A DNA stretch of 64,000 bases from Stenotrophomonas maltophilia. Its GTDB lineage: Bacteria; Pseudomonadota; Gammaproteobacteria; Xanthomonadales; Xanthomonadaceae. A program made the translations under genes and the position numbers. The DNA is taken from NCBI RefSeq assembly GCF_002205165.1, contig NZ_NIVS01000016.1, forward strand, positions 1-64,000, in the 5' to 3' direction. Below, one piece after another: positions 49,051 to 57,858 of this stretch (positions are counted from its first letter, which is position 1; every line of letters begins with the position of its first letter). Under the pieces are notes generated by a model that searched no databases, was not told where the DNA came from, and saw only the letters and a program-made list of their open reading frames with translations.

Positions 49051-49098
49051 TGGTGGGCGGTACAGGGTTCGAACCTGTGACCCCTACCATGTCAAGGT
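49051..49098 (-). other. prophage attachment site: 3' fragment of tRNA-Val(GAC)
   Basis: On the minus strand the last 48 nt of a tRNA are present: ACC, anticodon loop TTGACAT (GAC), GGT, variable arm, T-arm GGTTCGAACCC, acceptor strand ACCGCCC and ACCA. The 5' half is missing; sequence diverges at the anticodon stem. This is how one end of a tRNA-integrated element looks: the left-hand end keeps the displaced 3' half, while the complete tRNA is rebuilt at the far (right) end, outside this window. Confidence 0.85.
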
Positions 49099-49183
49099 CG
49101 CGGAAGATCAACAAAAACAACGACTAAGCCGATCACCCGCGATCATTGGTGGCCTACGGAAATCAATGACTTACCAGTGGCCC

Positions 49184-49203
49184 GGGGTCAGTTTGGGGTC
49201 AGT
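49184..49203. repeat. short direct repeat near the attachment site
   Basis: GGGGTCAGT occurs twice with an 11-nt period (49184-49192 and 49195-49203). Such helically phased repeats next to an attachment core can be arm-type sites for a tyrosine integrase, but two copies are weak evidence. Confidence 0.3.
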
Positions 49204-49206
49204 GCA

Positions 49207-49419
49207 TCAGGCGGCTTGGTCGTCGTCCCAGGGCTGGAGCCGGTTGGCGATGCCGTCGAACCTCGAGGCCTCCGCGCGGAGGCGGGCAGCGCCACGCCGG
49301 CGACTCGCCCTCGCCCGCCAGTCGCCGCTGTGATTCCTGTCCAGGTCGTCGGCCTGCTGCCATAGCGAAGCCGCCCTCGCACGCGCCCAGCGCGCCTTGC
49401 CCATGCTCTTCTGATCCAT
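49207..49419 (-). CDS. small prophage protein, unknown
   Basis: This 70-residue, very basic and Arg/Ala-rich protein (MDQKSMGKARWARARAASLW) is the most attachment-proximal frame on the phage strand. It contains RLRAEASRFDGIANRLQPWD, which looks genuine, and lies 66 nt after the next gene. No ribosome site is obvious, and no family is recognised. A longer frame on the same strand in another phase is a shadow. Confidence 0.5.
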   Translation of the reverse strand: MDQKSMGKARWARARAASLWQQADDLDRNHSGDWRARASRRRGAARLRAEASRFDGIANRLQPWDDDQAA

Positions 49420-49485
49420 GCAGCAACTGTCGCCGCCAGCGGTCGCACGCGCCGATACGGAGGCAACGGCGGCTGACTGCCGTCG

Positions 49486-49854
49486 CTACAGCTTCGGGTT
49501 CGGGATTGCGTCCAGGCGGCGCCGCTGCTGTATCTCGGTGCGGGAAAGCTTGCGGCCCGGCTCGTCCTTCGCCAGCAGCTGCGCCACGGCATCTTTCAGC
49601 GGCACACCTTCCAGTACTCGCGCCGCGCACCAGCGCTCGGCGTAGCGTTTGCCCTGAGCGATGGTGGCCGCCCCGACCTCCTTGTCCTGCCACAGCTTCC
49701 TGCAGGCCAGAACGACACGAATCCCATGAGCGCCAGGCTGCACGCAGGCGATCTGACGATTTCGCCACCAGAGCCCCCAGTGGTCACCGCGCTGCACCCA
49801 GCCTCGAGGCTGAGGGGCGGTCATAAAGCCGGTGAAGTTGCAGGGCGGGAGCAT
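49486..49854 (-). CDS. prophage hypothetical protein
   Basis: This 122-residue protein has a sensible mixed composition (WVQRGDHWGLWWRNRQIACV, GIRVVLACRKLWQDKEVG, AAARVLEGVPLKDAVAQLL-like). The start could be Met1 or Met11 (MTAPQPRGW); no strong Shine-Dalgarno decides. It may be a small DNA-associated phage protein, but no family is recognised. Similar short genes sit near attachment ends of other Xanthomonadaceae prophages, to my knowledge. Confidence 0.6.
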   Translation of the reverse strand: MLPPCNFTGFMTAPQPRGWVQRGDHWGLWWRNRQIACVQPGAHGIRVVLACRKLWQDKEVGAATIAQGKRYAERWCAARVLEGVPLKDAVAQLLAKDEPGRKLSRTEIQQRRRLDAIPNPKL

Positions 49855-50063
49855 GGGCGCAGGATACGGGCCGGGATCTCAGATTCCGCGACTGGCCGTA
49901 ATCGGCCTGCGAAGGTGTCGGCGGGGCGCTGCTCAGGCGGCCCAGCACCCGGGCTGAGCTGCCTGTGGCTCCCGGATCCGACAGGGATAGATTGCCCCTC
50001 AGGCCCACTCCTGCACCATCGGGGCGCTCTGAGAAACGGGTCGGGGAAGGCCCCTGCCCGGCG

Positions 50064-50453
50064 TCAGCCCGGAACGTGCTCCGGCGATGTGGCCGTTTGC
50101 CGCGATGTGAGGAACGTCTCTCGCACCCGTTCATTGTACGAGCGGGCCAAGCACCTACCCGGGACGGACCACAGGCCATCTTCGTTGAGCTCGACGTCCC
50201 AATCCGGCGTAGCCAGCGTCTCGTCGAGGCCATGAGGCCTTCGCGCAGCGCGGTGGATGGCGTCGGCGACCGCCTCCATTTCGGAGCCGAACCACCGGTA
50301 GCCATTGACGCAGATCGCTACGGGGTGATCGGAGGGATGGGGATAGCTGGGCACCAACTCCTGCAGCTGCCGCGCGGCCTCTCGGACGGTAATCTGGCGA
50401 AAATCCGGGGCGGCCGCCCAATGGTCGAGAATTCTCTCGGCGCCGGGCGTCAT
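50064..50453 (-). CDS. prophage hypothetical protein
   Basis: The ATG of MTPGAERILDHWAAAPDFRQ has GGAG 6 nt upstream and is preferred to an in-frame GTG 5 codons earlier, which would put that GGAG inside the coding region. The 129-residue product has WDVELNEDGLWSVPGR and YNERVRETFLTSR segments. No domain is recognised. It is separated from the plus-strand SRAP gene by about 95 nt of divergent promoter space. Confidence 0.7.
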   Translation of the reverse strand: MTPGAERILDHWAAAPDFRQITVREAARQLQELVPSYPHPSDHPVAICVNGYRWFGSEMEAVADAIHRAARRPHGLDETLATPDWDVELNEDGLWSVPGRCLARSYNERVRETFLTSRQTATSPEHVPG

Positions 50454-50549
50454 GGCGATCTCCTTCACTGGCCGGGCATCGGATAATCACGCGGGACCGG
50501 TCAAAGTGATGCGAAAGAAGCGTCCCTGACTGGGGCACGGGATCACACA

Positions 50550-51215
50550 ATGTGCGGCCGATTCGTCCAGACCCCCATCCGGAACGCTGACACCCTCGGC
50601 TTCCCCCAGCTGGTCGGCGACCTCATGTCGATCCCCGAAAGCTACAACCTGGCGCCGACACAGCGCGCCTCGGTGATCCTCGATCGCGGCACCGGCCTGC
50701 AGGTCACCCGGCTGTCCTGGGGCCTGCTCCCCTTCTGGGCCAAGGCCAAGAAGCTGCAGGGCTCGACGATCAATGCCCGCATCGAGACAGTGGCCACCAA
50801 GCCGGCCTTCCGGTCGGCGTTCAAGAAGCGCCGATGCCTGATCCCCATGGCCGGGTACTACGAGTGGTCGGTGAACGCCGAGGACGGCAAGAAGGATCCG
50901 TGGTTCATCCACGCGACCGGGCCATTGCTGGCCGCCGGCCTGTGGGAAGACACCAGCCCCCTGCTCGATCCCGACAACCTGGGCACGTTCACCGTAATCA
51001 CTGGCGACAGCAGCGGCGTGTCGGCCGACATCCACGACCGCATGCCGGTGTGGCTGACGGCCGGCCAGGCGGATGAGTGGCTGGCGGCCGAGCCCGACGA
51101 CGCGATGGCGATGCTGCTGGCCAGCGAGCCGCCGGCGATGGAGGCCTATCGCGTCAGCCGCGAGGTGAACACGCCTCGACGCAACCGTCGCTACCTCCTA
51201 GCTGCCTTGCCTTGA
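50550..51215 (+). CDS. SOS response-associated peptidase (SRAP, YedK/HMCES family)
   Basis: SRAP proteins form a covalent link between their N-terminal Cys and abasic sites in single-stranded DNA and shield them. The 221-residue product has the invariant Cys2 in MCGRFVQTP, then SYNLAPTQ, NARIET and RRCLIPMAGYYEW, and the His region HDRMPVWLT, in the known order. It is on the opposite strand to the phage structural genes, like a phage-borne moron with its own expression. Confidence 0.95.
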   Translation: MCGRFVQTPIRNADTLGFPQLVGDLMSIPESYNLAPTQRASVILDRGTGLQVTRLSWGLLPFWAKAKKLQGSTINARIETVATKPAFRSAFKKRRCLIPMAGYYEWSVNAEDGKKDPWFIHATGPLLAAGLWEDTSPLLDPDNLGTFTVITGDSSGVSADIHDRMPVWLTAGQADEWLAAEPDDAMAMLLASEPPAMEAYRVSREVNTPRRNRRYLLAALP

Positions 51216-51220
51216 TTAGA

Positions 51221-51880
51221 TCATGCTCCCGCTACGAACTCGTGGACCCGAGCATTTGTGTTGTTCCACCACAACCCGCTGAGCGTGTTCCCCACAAGGG
51301 CAGATGATGTCGCCACCAAACGCAACTCACCATCGGCATAGACCTTGATGTTCTGCCCTTGTGCCGCCACCCGAAGGGTGTGTCTATCCCCCACTGAAGA
51401 GGGTAACGGCGCCTGGACCTGATCAACGGCAGGTGAGCCTGCTGTCCTGCGCTCTAGAACCACTAGCTGTGAAGCGAAGCTGATGCGTGCCAGCCAATAG
51501 CTGACTGGCTCCGTGGGAGGTGATTGCCTAAACACCAGTCCTGCGGAGCTGGGGCCAACATCGGCAACATTCTCGATAGTCGCGCCCCACTCGCCGTCGG
51601 AGATTCCGGATTGAACGGAAGCGCGAGCTTCGCCCTGCGGGGGCATCAGCGAGCAGTATCCGTCCGGACTCACTTTGATCGCGTTGGTGCCAATCCAGCC
51701 CTTTGCCGGGTCACCTGGGATGCTGCGACCATTTAGGTTTGTCACTGCTGGAACGCCATCAAAGGTATCTACGACCTGCCGCTTATTGGGGGGGACCAGC
51801 GATGGAAACACATCACTAAAGGTGGGAAGGACCGAGTCAACTGGGACCGAACCGCTCCGAACAATGTACTGTTTGCTCAC
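51221..51880 (-). CDS. prophage tail-fibre-associated protein, lectin-like
   Basis: This 219-residue protein has beta-rich character, with VVDTFDGVPAVTNLNGRSI, AGLVFRQSPPTEPVSYWLAR and LRVAAQGQNIKVYADGELR. The last pattern resembles a concanavalin/LamG-type jelly roll. It lies 11 nt after the tail fibre gene and shares its lower GC content, so it was probably acquired with it and may bind or cap the receptor-binding tip. Confidence 0.6.
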   Translation of the reverse strand: MSKQYIVRSGSVPVDSVLPTFSDVFPSLVPPNKRQVVDTFDGVPAVTNLNGRSIPGDPAKGWIGTNAIKVSPDGYCSLMPPQGEARASVQSGISDGEWGATIENVADVGPSSAGLVFRQSPPTEPVSYWLARISFASQLVVLERRTAGSPAVDQVQAPLPSSVGDRHTLRVAAQGQNIKVYADGELRLVATSSALVGNTLSGLWWNNTNARVHEFVAGA

Positions 51881-51891
51881 GTCATAGCTCC

Positions 51892-53463
51892 TTAAATCGA
51901 AACCGAGGATGCGACGGTTGCCATCGCGGCACCCATCTCGTTGTAACCCTGCTGGGAGTAGTGGGACCGGTTTTGCGAAGACGTCCCATCGGGGAAGTCA
52001 TGCTTTCGCATCAGTCCACGTGCGATCAGGTTGAATGCGCCAGTCCATCCAAGTCGGACCTGGCTTCTTGTGTTCGCAATCTCCCGCTGGAGCGCACGCA
52101 TGCTCGCAAGCGCATTCGCGTCAATGCCTTCATCATCGCCACCCGTCATAGCTAGGATGAATGGCCACTTCTCGTTTCCGATCCGCGAGTTGAAGTAGCT
52201 CAGGAGGCCGTCAAAGGCGACTGCGTATTCCTGCTCGGTTATCACCCCTGGGTTAGATGTTGCGTTAGGGAGGCAGCGCGAGTCCCGCTCACCCTGTGAC
52301 CAAAGGACGCCACCAAATCTCCACGCAATACTTGCGTTGTTCAATGCATTCACGGCGGCTTGCAAACGATCCATCGCGAAGGTGCGACGACCGCCCTCTG
52401 CGGTCCAGTTGACGCCGTTTCCTCCCACGGCGGGCGCCGAGGCCGCTAAAGTCAGGCCGGAGTTTCCAGCAGCAGCCGGTACAAGGACGACCCCCATAGA
52501 AGTCCGCCGATAGAACTCGTTGACGAACGACGGCCACGCCGACGCAGTGTCCGCGTTTCCCACCGGGTCTCCAACCAACGGAACCAGTACGTTTGCTGAA
52601 TATTGATATGCCACACCCGCCGGGATGGATGGTGAACGTGGTGGGTAGCCAATTCCCTGCGCGTTTGACTGGCCTGCGATGACGAACACTACAAACTCGG
52701 TAGGAAGGTGCGGCTCCAAGCTTCCCGATCCTGATACACCGAAAAATACTGGACCACGGCGCTGAGAGTCCAGCACGCTGATGACCCGATAGGTTCCGTT
52801 AACATCTATGATCAGTTCAGCTCGGTCAGGATCGCTGGACAACTCACCATCGATAGCATGCTCAATGCCGAATTGGGGGCTCCGCCAGGCGTTAGGGGTG
52901 AGGCCATTGAACTGCGGATCGCTGTCCTCTTCAGGGTAGACGGTGACCACGCGAGCCACTCCAGCAGAGTCCAAAACGACCTCTACCGAACCGGACCCGG
53001 CCCCAGACGATGCCTTCGATACCCCCATGGACCGTCGGGTATCATCTTGCACTTCAGGAACCTTTGCGGCGTCCAGCTTTTGCGTCAGCACATCAGCGCT
53101 TCGCCACTGCAGGCCGGCGGCAACCATGACAAACCGCCCACTGTTACTGACGGTAAGCCCTGACACAGGGTCAACGTGCGTGCCCTCGTCACCGATCACC
53201 GCCACCTGCCGGTTCATCGGAACTTGCCCTGCCCCAGCCGCTGCAGCTGCAGCCGCCCAGGTCGGAAACTCGATGGTGCTGCCGTCGGCGAGGAACTGCC
53301 CGAAGTCGGACTCCACTCCAGCCCAGCTTTTGCGCGTTTGGCCACGCCGATCACGCCAGGTTACAGCCGGCCCATTGATACCCGCGTCAAGGTTCTCGGC
53401 GTTGTCGTACAAATCCAGGGGCGAGCTCGAGCCCACCGGGTTGCCGGTGTTGTATTTGGTCAT
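51892..53463 (-). CDS. tail fibre/spike with SGNH (sialate O-acetylesterase-like) domain
   Basis: The 523-residue protein opens with a tail-fibre anchor (YNTGNPVGSSSPLDLYDNAE, about 4-23; WRDRRGQTRKSWAG). The C-terminal half (about 265-523) is SGNH/acetylesterase-like: Ser nucleophile block VIAGQSNAQGIGYP, GVLWSQGERDS and a late His in SHYSQQGYNEMG. Such spikes remove acetyl groups from capsule or O-antigen. GC is visibly lower than in neighbouring genes. The stop is 11 nt before the lectin-like gene. Confidence 0.85.
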   Translation of the reverse strand: MTKYNTGNPVGSSSPLDLYDNAENLDAGINGPAVTWRDRRGQTRKSWAGVESDFGQFLADGSTIEFPTWAAAAAAAGAGQVPMNRQVAVIGDEGTHVDPVSGLTVSNSGRFVMVAAGLQWRSADVLTQKLDAAKVPEVQDDTRRSMGVSKASSGAGSGSVEVVLDSAGVARVVTVYPEEDSDPQFNGLTPNAWRSPQFGIEHAIDGELSSDPDRAELIIDVNGTYRVISVLDSQRRGPVFFGVSGSGSLEPHLPTEFVVFVIAGQSNAQGIGYPPRSPSIPAGVAYQYSANVLVPLVGDPVGNADTASAWPSFVNEFYRRTSMGVVLVPAAAGNSGLTLAASAPAVGGNGVNWTAEGGRRTFAMDRLQAAVNALNNASIAWRFGGVLWSQGERDSRCLPNATSNPGVITEQEYAVAFDGLLSYFNSRIGNEKWPFILAMTGGDDEGIDANALASMRALQREIANTRSQVRLGWTGAFNLIARGLMRKHDFPDGTSSQNRSHYSQQGYNEMGAAMATVASSVSI

Positions 53464-53484
53464 CTGGGTGCGTCTCCGGTGGTG

Positions 53485-56400
53485 CTACGGCGCGGTCGCG
53501 TCGTCGTATTGGTAGAAGGCGGGGTCGTACTGCAGGGCGGCCAGCTCGACGGAGCCGTCTTCGCCCGGGGTGAGCTCGGCCAGCACGGCGTCATATCCAG
53601 CGCGCGTGCTGTCGCAGAAGATCAGCTCGGGGGGATCGATGGTCGGGTCGTCCATGATCCAGGTGTTGAAGGCGTGGTCCCCCGGCAGCGCTGAGGCGGC
53701 GATGGTGAGACGGTGGTCGTCGACACGGGCGGGTACGATCACGCTGGAGAGCGTCCCGTCCTGGAACCGAATCAGGCACCGCGGTGCCGCCAAGGTCCAA
53801 TCCAGATACTCGCCCACCTCGATCAACACCCGGGTGCCGTCCAGGCGCGCCGATTCGATCATGGCGCTGGAGGTGCTGGATCCGGGAATATCGTCGAACA
53901 GCTTCACGCGGTCGCCGTACTGGTAGACCAGGCCCATCATCTCGGTCTTGGTCGTGTAGGTAAGCCGCTGGCCCTGGTGCTTCATGAGACGCCGCATGCC
54001 GATCCGGTAGGCGCGATCGCGCGTGCCCACGCCCTGCAGCTCGAAGGTCTCCACCTTCCACGGGGTGTCGCCGCCCGGAAGCCGGCATTCCACCGTCTCG
54101 GCCGCCCACGTCACCTCGTCGATGTAGGTCACGTCCACGCCGTCGAAGTCATCCGGCCCCGGTGAGGTGAACGCCGTGGTCAACGGCTCCAGCTGCCGTT
54201 GCGGTGAGATGCCACCGCGCCAGGCCTTGATTCCCTCGCGGCCGGCCGAACACATGGAGTCGATCAGCAGGAAGTACCCCATGCCCGCCTGGGCAGCCAT
54301 CTGCAGCAGGTCGAGGGCGCTGGTGCCCGACTTCTCCGCGCTGAAGTCGAAGAACTCCCCGCGCGGCGTCCAGTAGGTGCTCTCCAGGTGGGTCAGCGTA
54401 TCGGTGTCGATCTGGTCGGCCGGCAGACCCAGCGAGCGCATCACGTGGGTCATCGCCCCGCTGATGCTGCGGGCGGTGCCATCGTCATACAGCCGCGTCG
54501 CCTCGACATTGAACCTGCGGTCGGTCTGCGCCGCCAGCTTGGTGCCGGTGGTCACCGTCAGGCCGATGGTCGTCAGGTCGTCGTAGCGCGTGGGCCGCTG
54601 CGGCAGTCGCGCGCGCAGACCCTGCCAGAAGCAGGCATCGCGCGCCGAGTTGCCGCCGCGCTCGGTCACCCGGCGCACGCGCACTTCGATCTGCCCCGGC
54701 GTGCTCAACGTGATGCGCTCGGTGAAGCCGAGGGCATCGGGTGATGTCGCGGTGTAGCTGTGAGTGCGCACCGACCAGGCATTGCCGGACCCGTACACCC
54801 GCCAAGCGACCCGCACCGTCACGGTGAAGGTGCGCTTGTTGCCTTTGTCGGTGTACCAGATCAGTCCGCCCGGGAAGTTGAAGTCGTATTCGAAGGCATC
54901 GGTGGTCTCCCCGTTGGGGCACACCAGGAACGGGCCGAGCCATTCCTCGCCCTCCTGCAGCCCCGTTGCGCGGTAGTCGGTTGCGGTGCGCCCGGACCAG
55001 CCAGGCCAGCTGTTGTCGACCACGCCGCCCTCGGTCAGTCGCTGCACCACCAGCGTCAGCCCGGAGACGGCTGCAATGCGGTATTCGCTCTGGCCGCGCG
55101 ACATGGCCAGCGAAACGCTGCCGGGCGGCAGACCGCCGAAGGCAGTGCCGCCCGGTCCGTCATACGCCAGCGTGACGCGCGGCAACGTAGCCGGCGTGCC
55201 ACCGGTTGTGGCCACGCCCGCCGTCGCGGCCGGGCTGGTGCCGAACACTGCCGCCGGCAGGCCGCTGAAGCTGATGCTGCCGCCGGCGAACGGGCTGGCC
55301 GCCTCGGCGATGGTCACCACCCCGCCCGACTGTGTCGCCACCAGGCCGCTGTCCACGAGCTGATCGTTGATCGCGGTGAGCAGCACGCCCAGAGTGATGT
55401 AGTTGGCCACCAGCGCGACGCTGTAATTGGTGCCGCGCCAGCCGATGCCGAACGTAACCGGCGTGCCGCTGAAGTCAAAACCGGTGGCGGCCGCCGAGCC
55501 CGTGACCCGCGCAGGACTGCCGCCGGACCCGGGGACTGCGGGCGTGCCGGGCGCGTAGCTCGCCACAAACAAACCGTAGTCGGCGCCGCTGTAGGTCAGC
55601 AGCACAGGCATGCCCACATATGGCGCCAGCTCGGCCACCGCGCTACCGGCGATGATCGAGTAAAGGCCGCTGGTAGTGGCGGTGAAGGCAGCTGCCACCT
55701 TGAGCGTCAGCGCGGCGCCGACGGTCCACCCGCCTGGCACCGAGGTGGCCGGTCGCTCTTTCCCGTTCGCATCGGTGATCGTCGCGTTGTTCAGCGTCAG
55801 CACGTTGCCAGACACCGTCACCGAATCCGCGTTGATGCTGGTGGCCACGTCCGCCGTGTCGCTCAGGTCCAGGCCGGCCGTGCCCGAGGCGGTTGCGCCC
55901 ACCTCGGTCGAATTCACCCAGTTTTCCGAGCGCACGTCCCCGCCCACGTCGGCGCCGGGCGGATAGATGGTCATCTCTACATCACTGCCGAAGGACGTCA
56001 GCGGCGTGCTCCCCAGCCGCGCGGACCCGAGCGGAATCACGTGCCGGCCCTTTCCGACGCACACGAACATCTGCGTCCGATACGTTTTGCCGCCCACAAA
56101 TCGCGAGACGGGCTGCACCAGGTAATCCGCCCAGACCCGGCATCGCCCCAGAACCTCCCGCACGGGGCTGCCAAGCCGCGCCGAGTTTGCCCGGGCGGTA
56201 TCCAAGCTGAGCGTATCGCCCTGCCCGTAGCGGCTGCCGGAGGGCATATTGGCGGCCATGTAGATCGCGTAGGCGGCCATGACAGCCACCACTACCCAAT
56301 AGACCACAGCAGCAGCACCCTCGAGGTAAGGGATCGGGTAGATGCGAACGTCGGTCTCGGCGTCTATCCACGTTGCAGCCCAAGCATCCGGCGGCACCGG

Positions 56401-56550
56401 CGCGCCACTCACCTCGACCTCGATCGGGTGCGGACCGTCGCCGAGGTAGCTCGGCACATTGGTCCGCAGCCAGCCGTCAATTGTCGTACGGCCGTGACGA
56501 TGCGTTTCCAGTGCTTCGCCTGGCATGCGCGAGGGGAAGATCTGGATCAC
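53485..56550 (-). CDS. phage tail tip attachment protein J (host specificity)
   Basis: The GTG start overlaps the NlpC/P60 stop (GTGA) and has GGAG 8 nt upstream, giving 1021 residues. The N-terminus (IQIFPSRMPGEALETHRHGR) and the order of a membrane-like segment (YWVVVAVMAAYAIYMAA, about 105-121), RVWADYLVQPVSRFVG and C-terminal fibronectin-like region match siphovirus central tail proteins (gpJ). A Gly/Ala/Ser-rich insertion lies about residues 250-500. It follows NlpC, as in lambda-like modules. Confidence 0.88.
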   Translation of the reverse strand: MIQIFPSRMPGEALETHRHGRTTIDGWLRTNVPSYLGDGPHPIEVEVSGAPVPPDAWAATWIDAETDVRIYPIPYLEGAAAVVYWVVVAVMAAYAIYMAANMPSGSRYGQGDTLSLDTARANSARLGSPVREVLGRCRVWADYLVQPVSRFVGGKTYRTQMFVCVGKGRHVIPLGSARLGSTPLTSFGSDVEMTIYPPGADVGGDVRSENWVNSTEVGATASGTAGLDLSDTADVATSINADSVTVSGNVLTLNNATITDANGKERPATSVPGGWTVGAALTLKVAAAFTATTSGLYSIIAGSAVAELAPYVGMPVLLTYSGADYGLFVASYAPGTPAVPGSGGSPARVTGSAAATGFDFSGTPVTFGIGWRGTNYSVALVANYITLGVLLTAINDQLVDSGLVATQSGGVVTIAEAASPFAGGSISFSGLPAAVFGTSPAATAGVATTGGTPATLPRVTLAYDGPGGTAFGGLPPGSVSLAMSRGQSEYRIAAVSGLTLVVQRLTEGGVVDNSWPGWSGRTATDYRATGLQEGEEWLGPFLVCPNGETTDAFEYDFNFPGGLIWYTDKGNKRTFTVTVRVAWRVYGSGNAWSVRTHSYTATSPDALGFTERITLSTPGQIEVRVRRVTERGGNSARDACFWQGLRARLPQRPTRYDDLTTIGLTVTTGTKLAAQTDRRFNVEATRLYDDGTARSISGAMTHVMRSLGLPADQIDTDTLTHLESTYWTPRGEFFDFSAEKSGTSALDLLQMAAQAGMGYFLLIDSMCSAGREGIKAWRGGISPQRQLEPLTTAFTSPGPDDFDGVDVTYIDEVTWAAETVECRLPGGDTPWKVETFELQGVGTRDRAYRIGMRRLMKHQGQRLTYTTKTEMMGLVYQYGDRVKLFDDIPGSSTSSAMIESARLDGTRVLIEVGEYLDWTLAAPRCLIRFQDGTLSSVIVPARVDDHRLTIAASALPGDHAFNTWIMDDPTIDPPELIFCDSTRAGYDAVLAELTPGEDGSVELAALQYDPAFYQYDDATAP

Positions 56551-56924
56551 GCGTAGTACTCCACCCGATTGAAACGGCACTCGAAGCGGGCGACCGGCAG
56601 CACGGTGACGTTGCGGCCGTCGTTGCACTCGAGCGCGCACATGCGCCCCTCGACCTCGACGAGCACCGCCACGTGGGTAACCACGCTGCCTTGGTAGCAG
56701 AACGCAACCGCGCCCTCCACAAGGTCGCTGCCGGCGTGCTGCAGCGCAGCCTCCTCCGCCAGCTCAGCCAGGTCAGCGCGCGTTGCGCCCGGATACTCGT
56801 CCCATGGGTCAAGGCCAAGGTCACGGCGCACCTCGTTGACGACGCCGTAGCAGTCCAGCTCCGGGAACTGGCGGCCGCCGCTGACCCAAACCACGTCCAG
56901 GTACTTTTCCAGATCGATGTTCAT
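56547..56924 (-). CDS. phage NlpC/P60 tail protein
   Basis: The ATG MNIDLEKYLDVVWV overlaps the stop of the DUF1833 gene (ATGA), so the longer frame is rejected. The 125-residue peptidase has the NlpC/P60 Cys in ELDCYGVVNEVRRDLGL and a His in VVTHVAVLVEV. In siphophages this protein (gpK-like) sits at the tail tip and cuts peptidoglycan during DNA entry. It lies directly before the J gene. Confidence 0.9.
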   Translation of the reverse strand: MNIDLEKYLDVVWVSGGRQFPELDCYGVVNEVRRDLGLDPWDEYPGATRADLAELAEEAALQHAGSDLVEGAVAFCYQGSVVTHVAVLVEVEGRMCALECNDGRNVTVLPVARFECRFNRVEYYA

Positions 56925-57403
56925 GTGATGTAGCGCAGCCCCGGGTGCTTGGTGAGGTTGAAGCGGTCGCGCGGCCAGGCCGTGGCGAGGATGTTCATGA
57001 AGCCGGCGGTCACCTGGACCTCGGTTGCGGTCCACTGTCCGCCCTTGATCACCATCGACAAGGGCTTCTTGGCCGGCGCCAGCATGTCGTTGCTCAGGTA
57101 AACCCGTAGGGTGACGGTCATTTCGATCCGGGCCGCCAGCGCCGCCCGGATCTCGGTGCTCACCAACCCGTCGATGTTGGTCAGTGCGAAGCGGAGGTCT
57201 TGGACCCCATCGGCGTTGCGGGAGGGCTTGGCCACATCCATGCCGCAGGCTTTGAAGGTCACCGTCTGCCCTGTCTCCAGCACCGCGGTGATGTCTTCCC
57301 AGCCCTTGGTTAGGTAGTGGGTCTTGCTGCCCACAGTGATCGCCAGGGTTTCGTGCTCCACTTCCGCGCCGCCAGAGGCATACAGCCGTTCAAGAATGCT
57401 CAT
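56921..57403 (-). CDS. phage minor tail protein, DUF1833 family
   Basis: The ATG MSILERLYASGGAEVEHETL overlaps the upstream stop (ATGA) and gives 160 residues. The opening SILERLYASGG with EHETLAITVGSKTHYL is the DUF1833 pattern seen in many siphovirus tail modules. It is likely a structural component near the tail tip. Order (tape measure, this group, NlpC, J) is conserved among HK97-like siphophages. Confidence 0.85.
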   Translation of the reverse strand: MSILERLYASGGAEVEHETLAITVGSKTHYLTKGWEDITAVLETGQTVTFKACGMDVAKPSRNADGVQDLRFALTNIDGLVSTEIRAALAARIEMTVTLRVYLSNDMLAPAKKPLSMVIKGGQWTATEVQVTAGFMNILATAWPRDRFNLTKHPGLRYIT

Positions 57404-57858
57404 GGCCTGGGCCACTCCCTGTTTGCCGCCACGTCGATGACGCTGGCCTGCAGGATTCCTTCGGGATACTCAGTCCAGCCATCCGCCAGCAGCGGTCGCA
57501 TGTGGATTTCCAGCGGTGCAGTGATCAGCCACCGGTTGCTGTTGGTCAGCGTCGGACCGTCGTAGATGTCGGTGAACCGGCTCTTGTAGTAGTCCATCCC
57601 CAGTGGGCTGCGCAGCCGACACGCGAACCAGGCGACGCCGTCGCTCAGCCCTTCCTGGAACCACTTTTCGAACAGCGCGGCCTGGCCGTCGTTAAGCAGC
57701 CAGCGGGCTTCGACCTCCGTGGGTGTCGCCGTGTACGCCCGCCGCGGCATCGATCGGCCACTGACAAACGTGGACCGCTTCAGCGGCGAGACGTGGCGCA
57801 GGCCGTAGCCCTCGCGTAGCGGCTCTGGTAGCCACTGAGGTTGCATGATCAGTGCCAT
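57400..57858 (-). CDS. phage minor tail protein (distal-tail position)
   Basis: This 152-residue protein includes PTEVEARWLLNDGQAALFEKWF and GVAWFACRLRSPLGMDYYKSRF. It is immediately downstream of the tape measure (start overlaps its TAA by 1 nt), the position of distal-tail or minor tail proteins in siphophages. A second in-frame Met (MQPQWLPEP) 4 codons in is an alternative start. The exact family is not recognised. Confidence 0.78.
   Translation of the reverse strand: MALIMQPQWLPEPLREGYGLRHVSPLKRSTFVSGRSMPRRAYTATPTEVEARWLLNDGQAALFEKWFQEGLSDGVAWFACRLRSPLGMDYYKSRFTDIYDGPTLTNSNRWLITAPLEIHMRPLLADGWTEYPEGILQASVIDVAANREWPRP

Noticed and set aside
49199..49768. A 189-codon minus-strand frame near the attachment site
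   Set aside because: It is Arg/Gly-rich and covers two better-supported frames in another phase.
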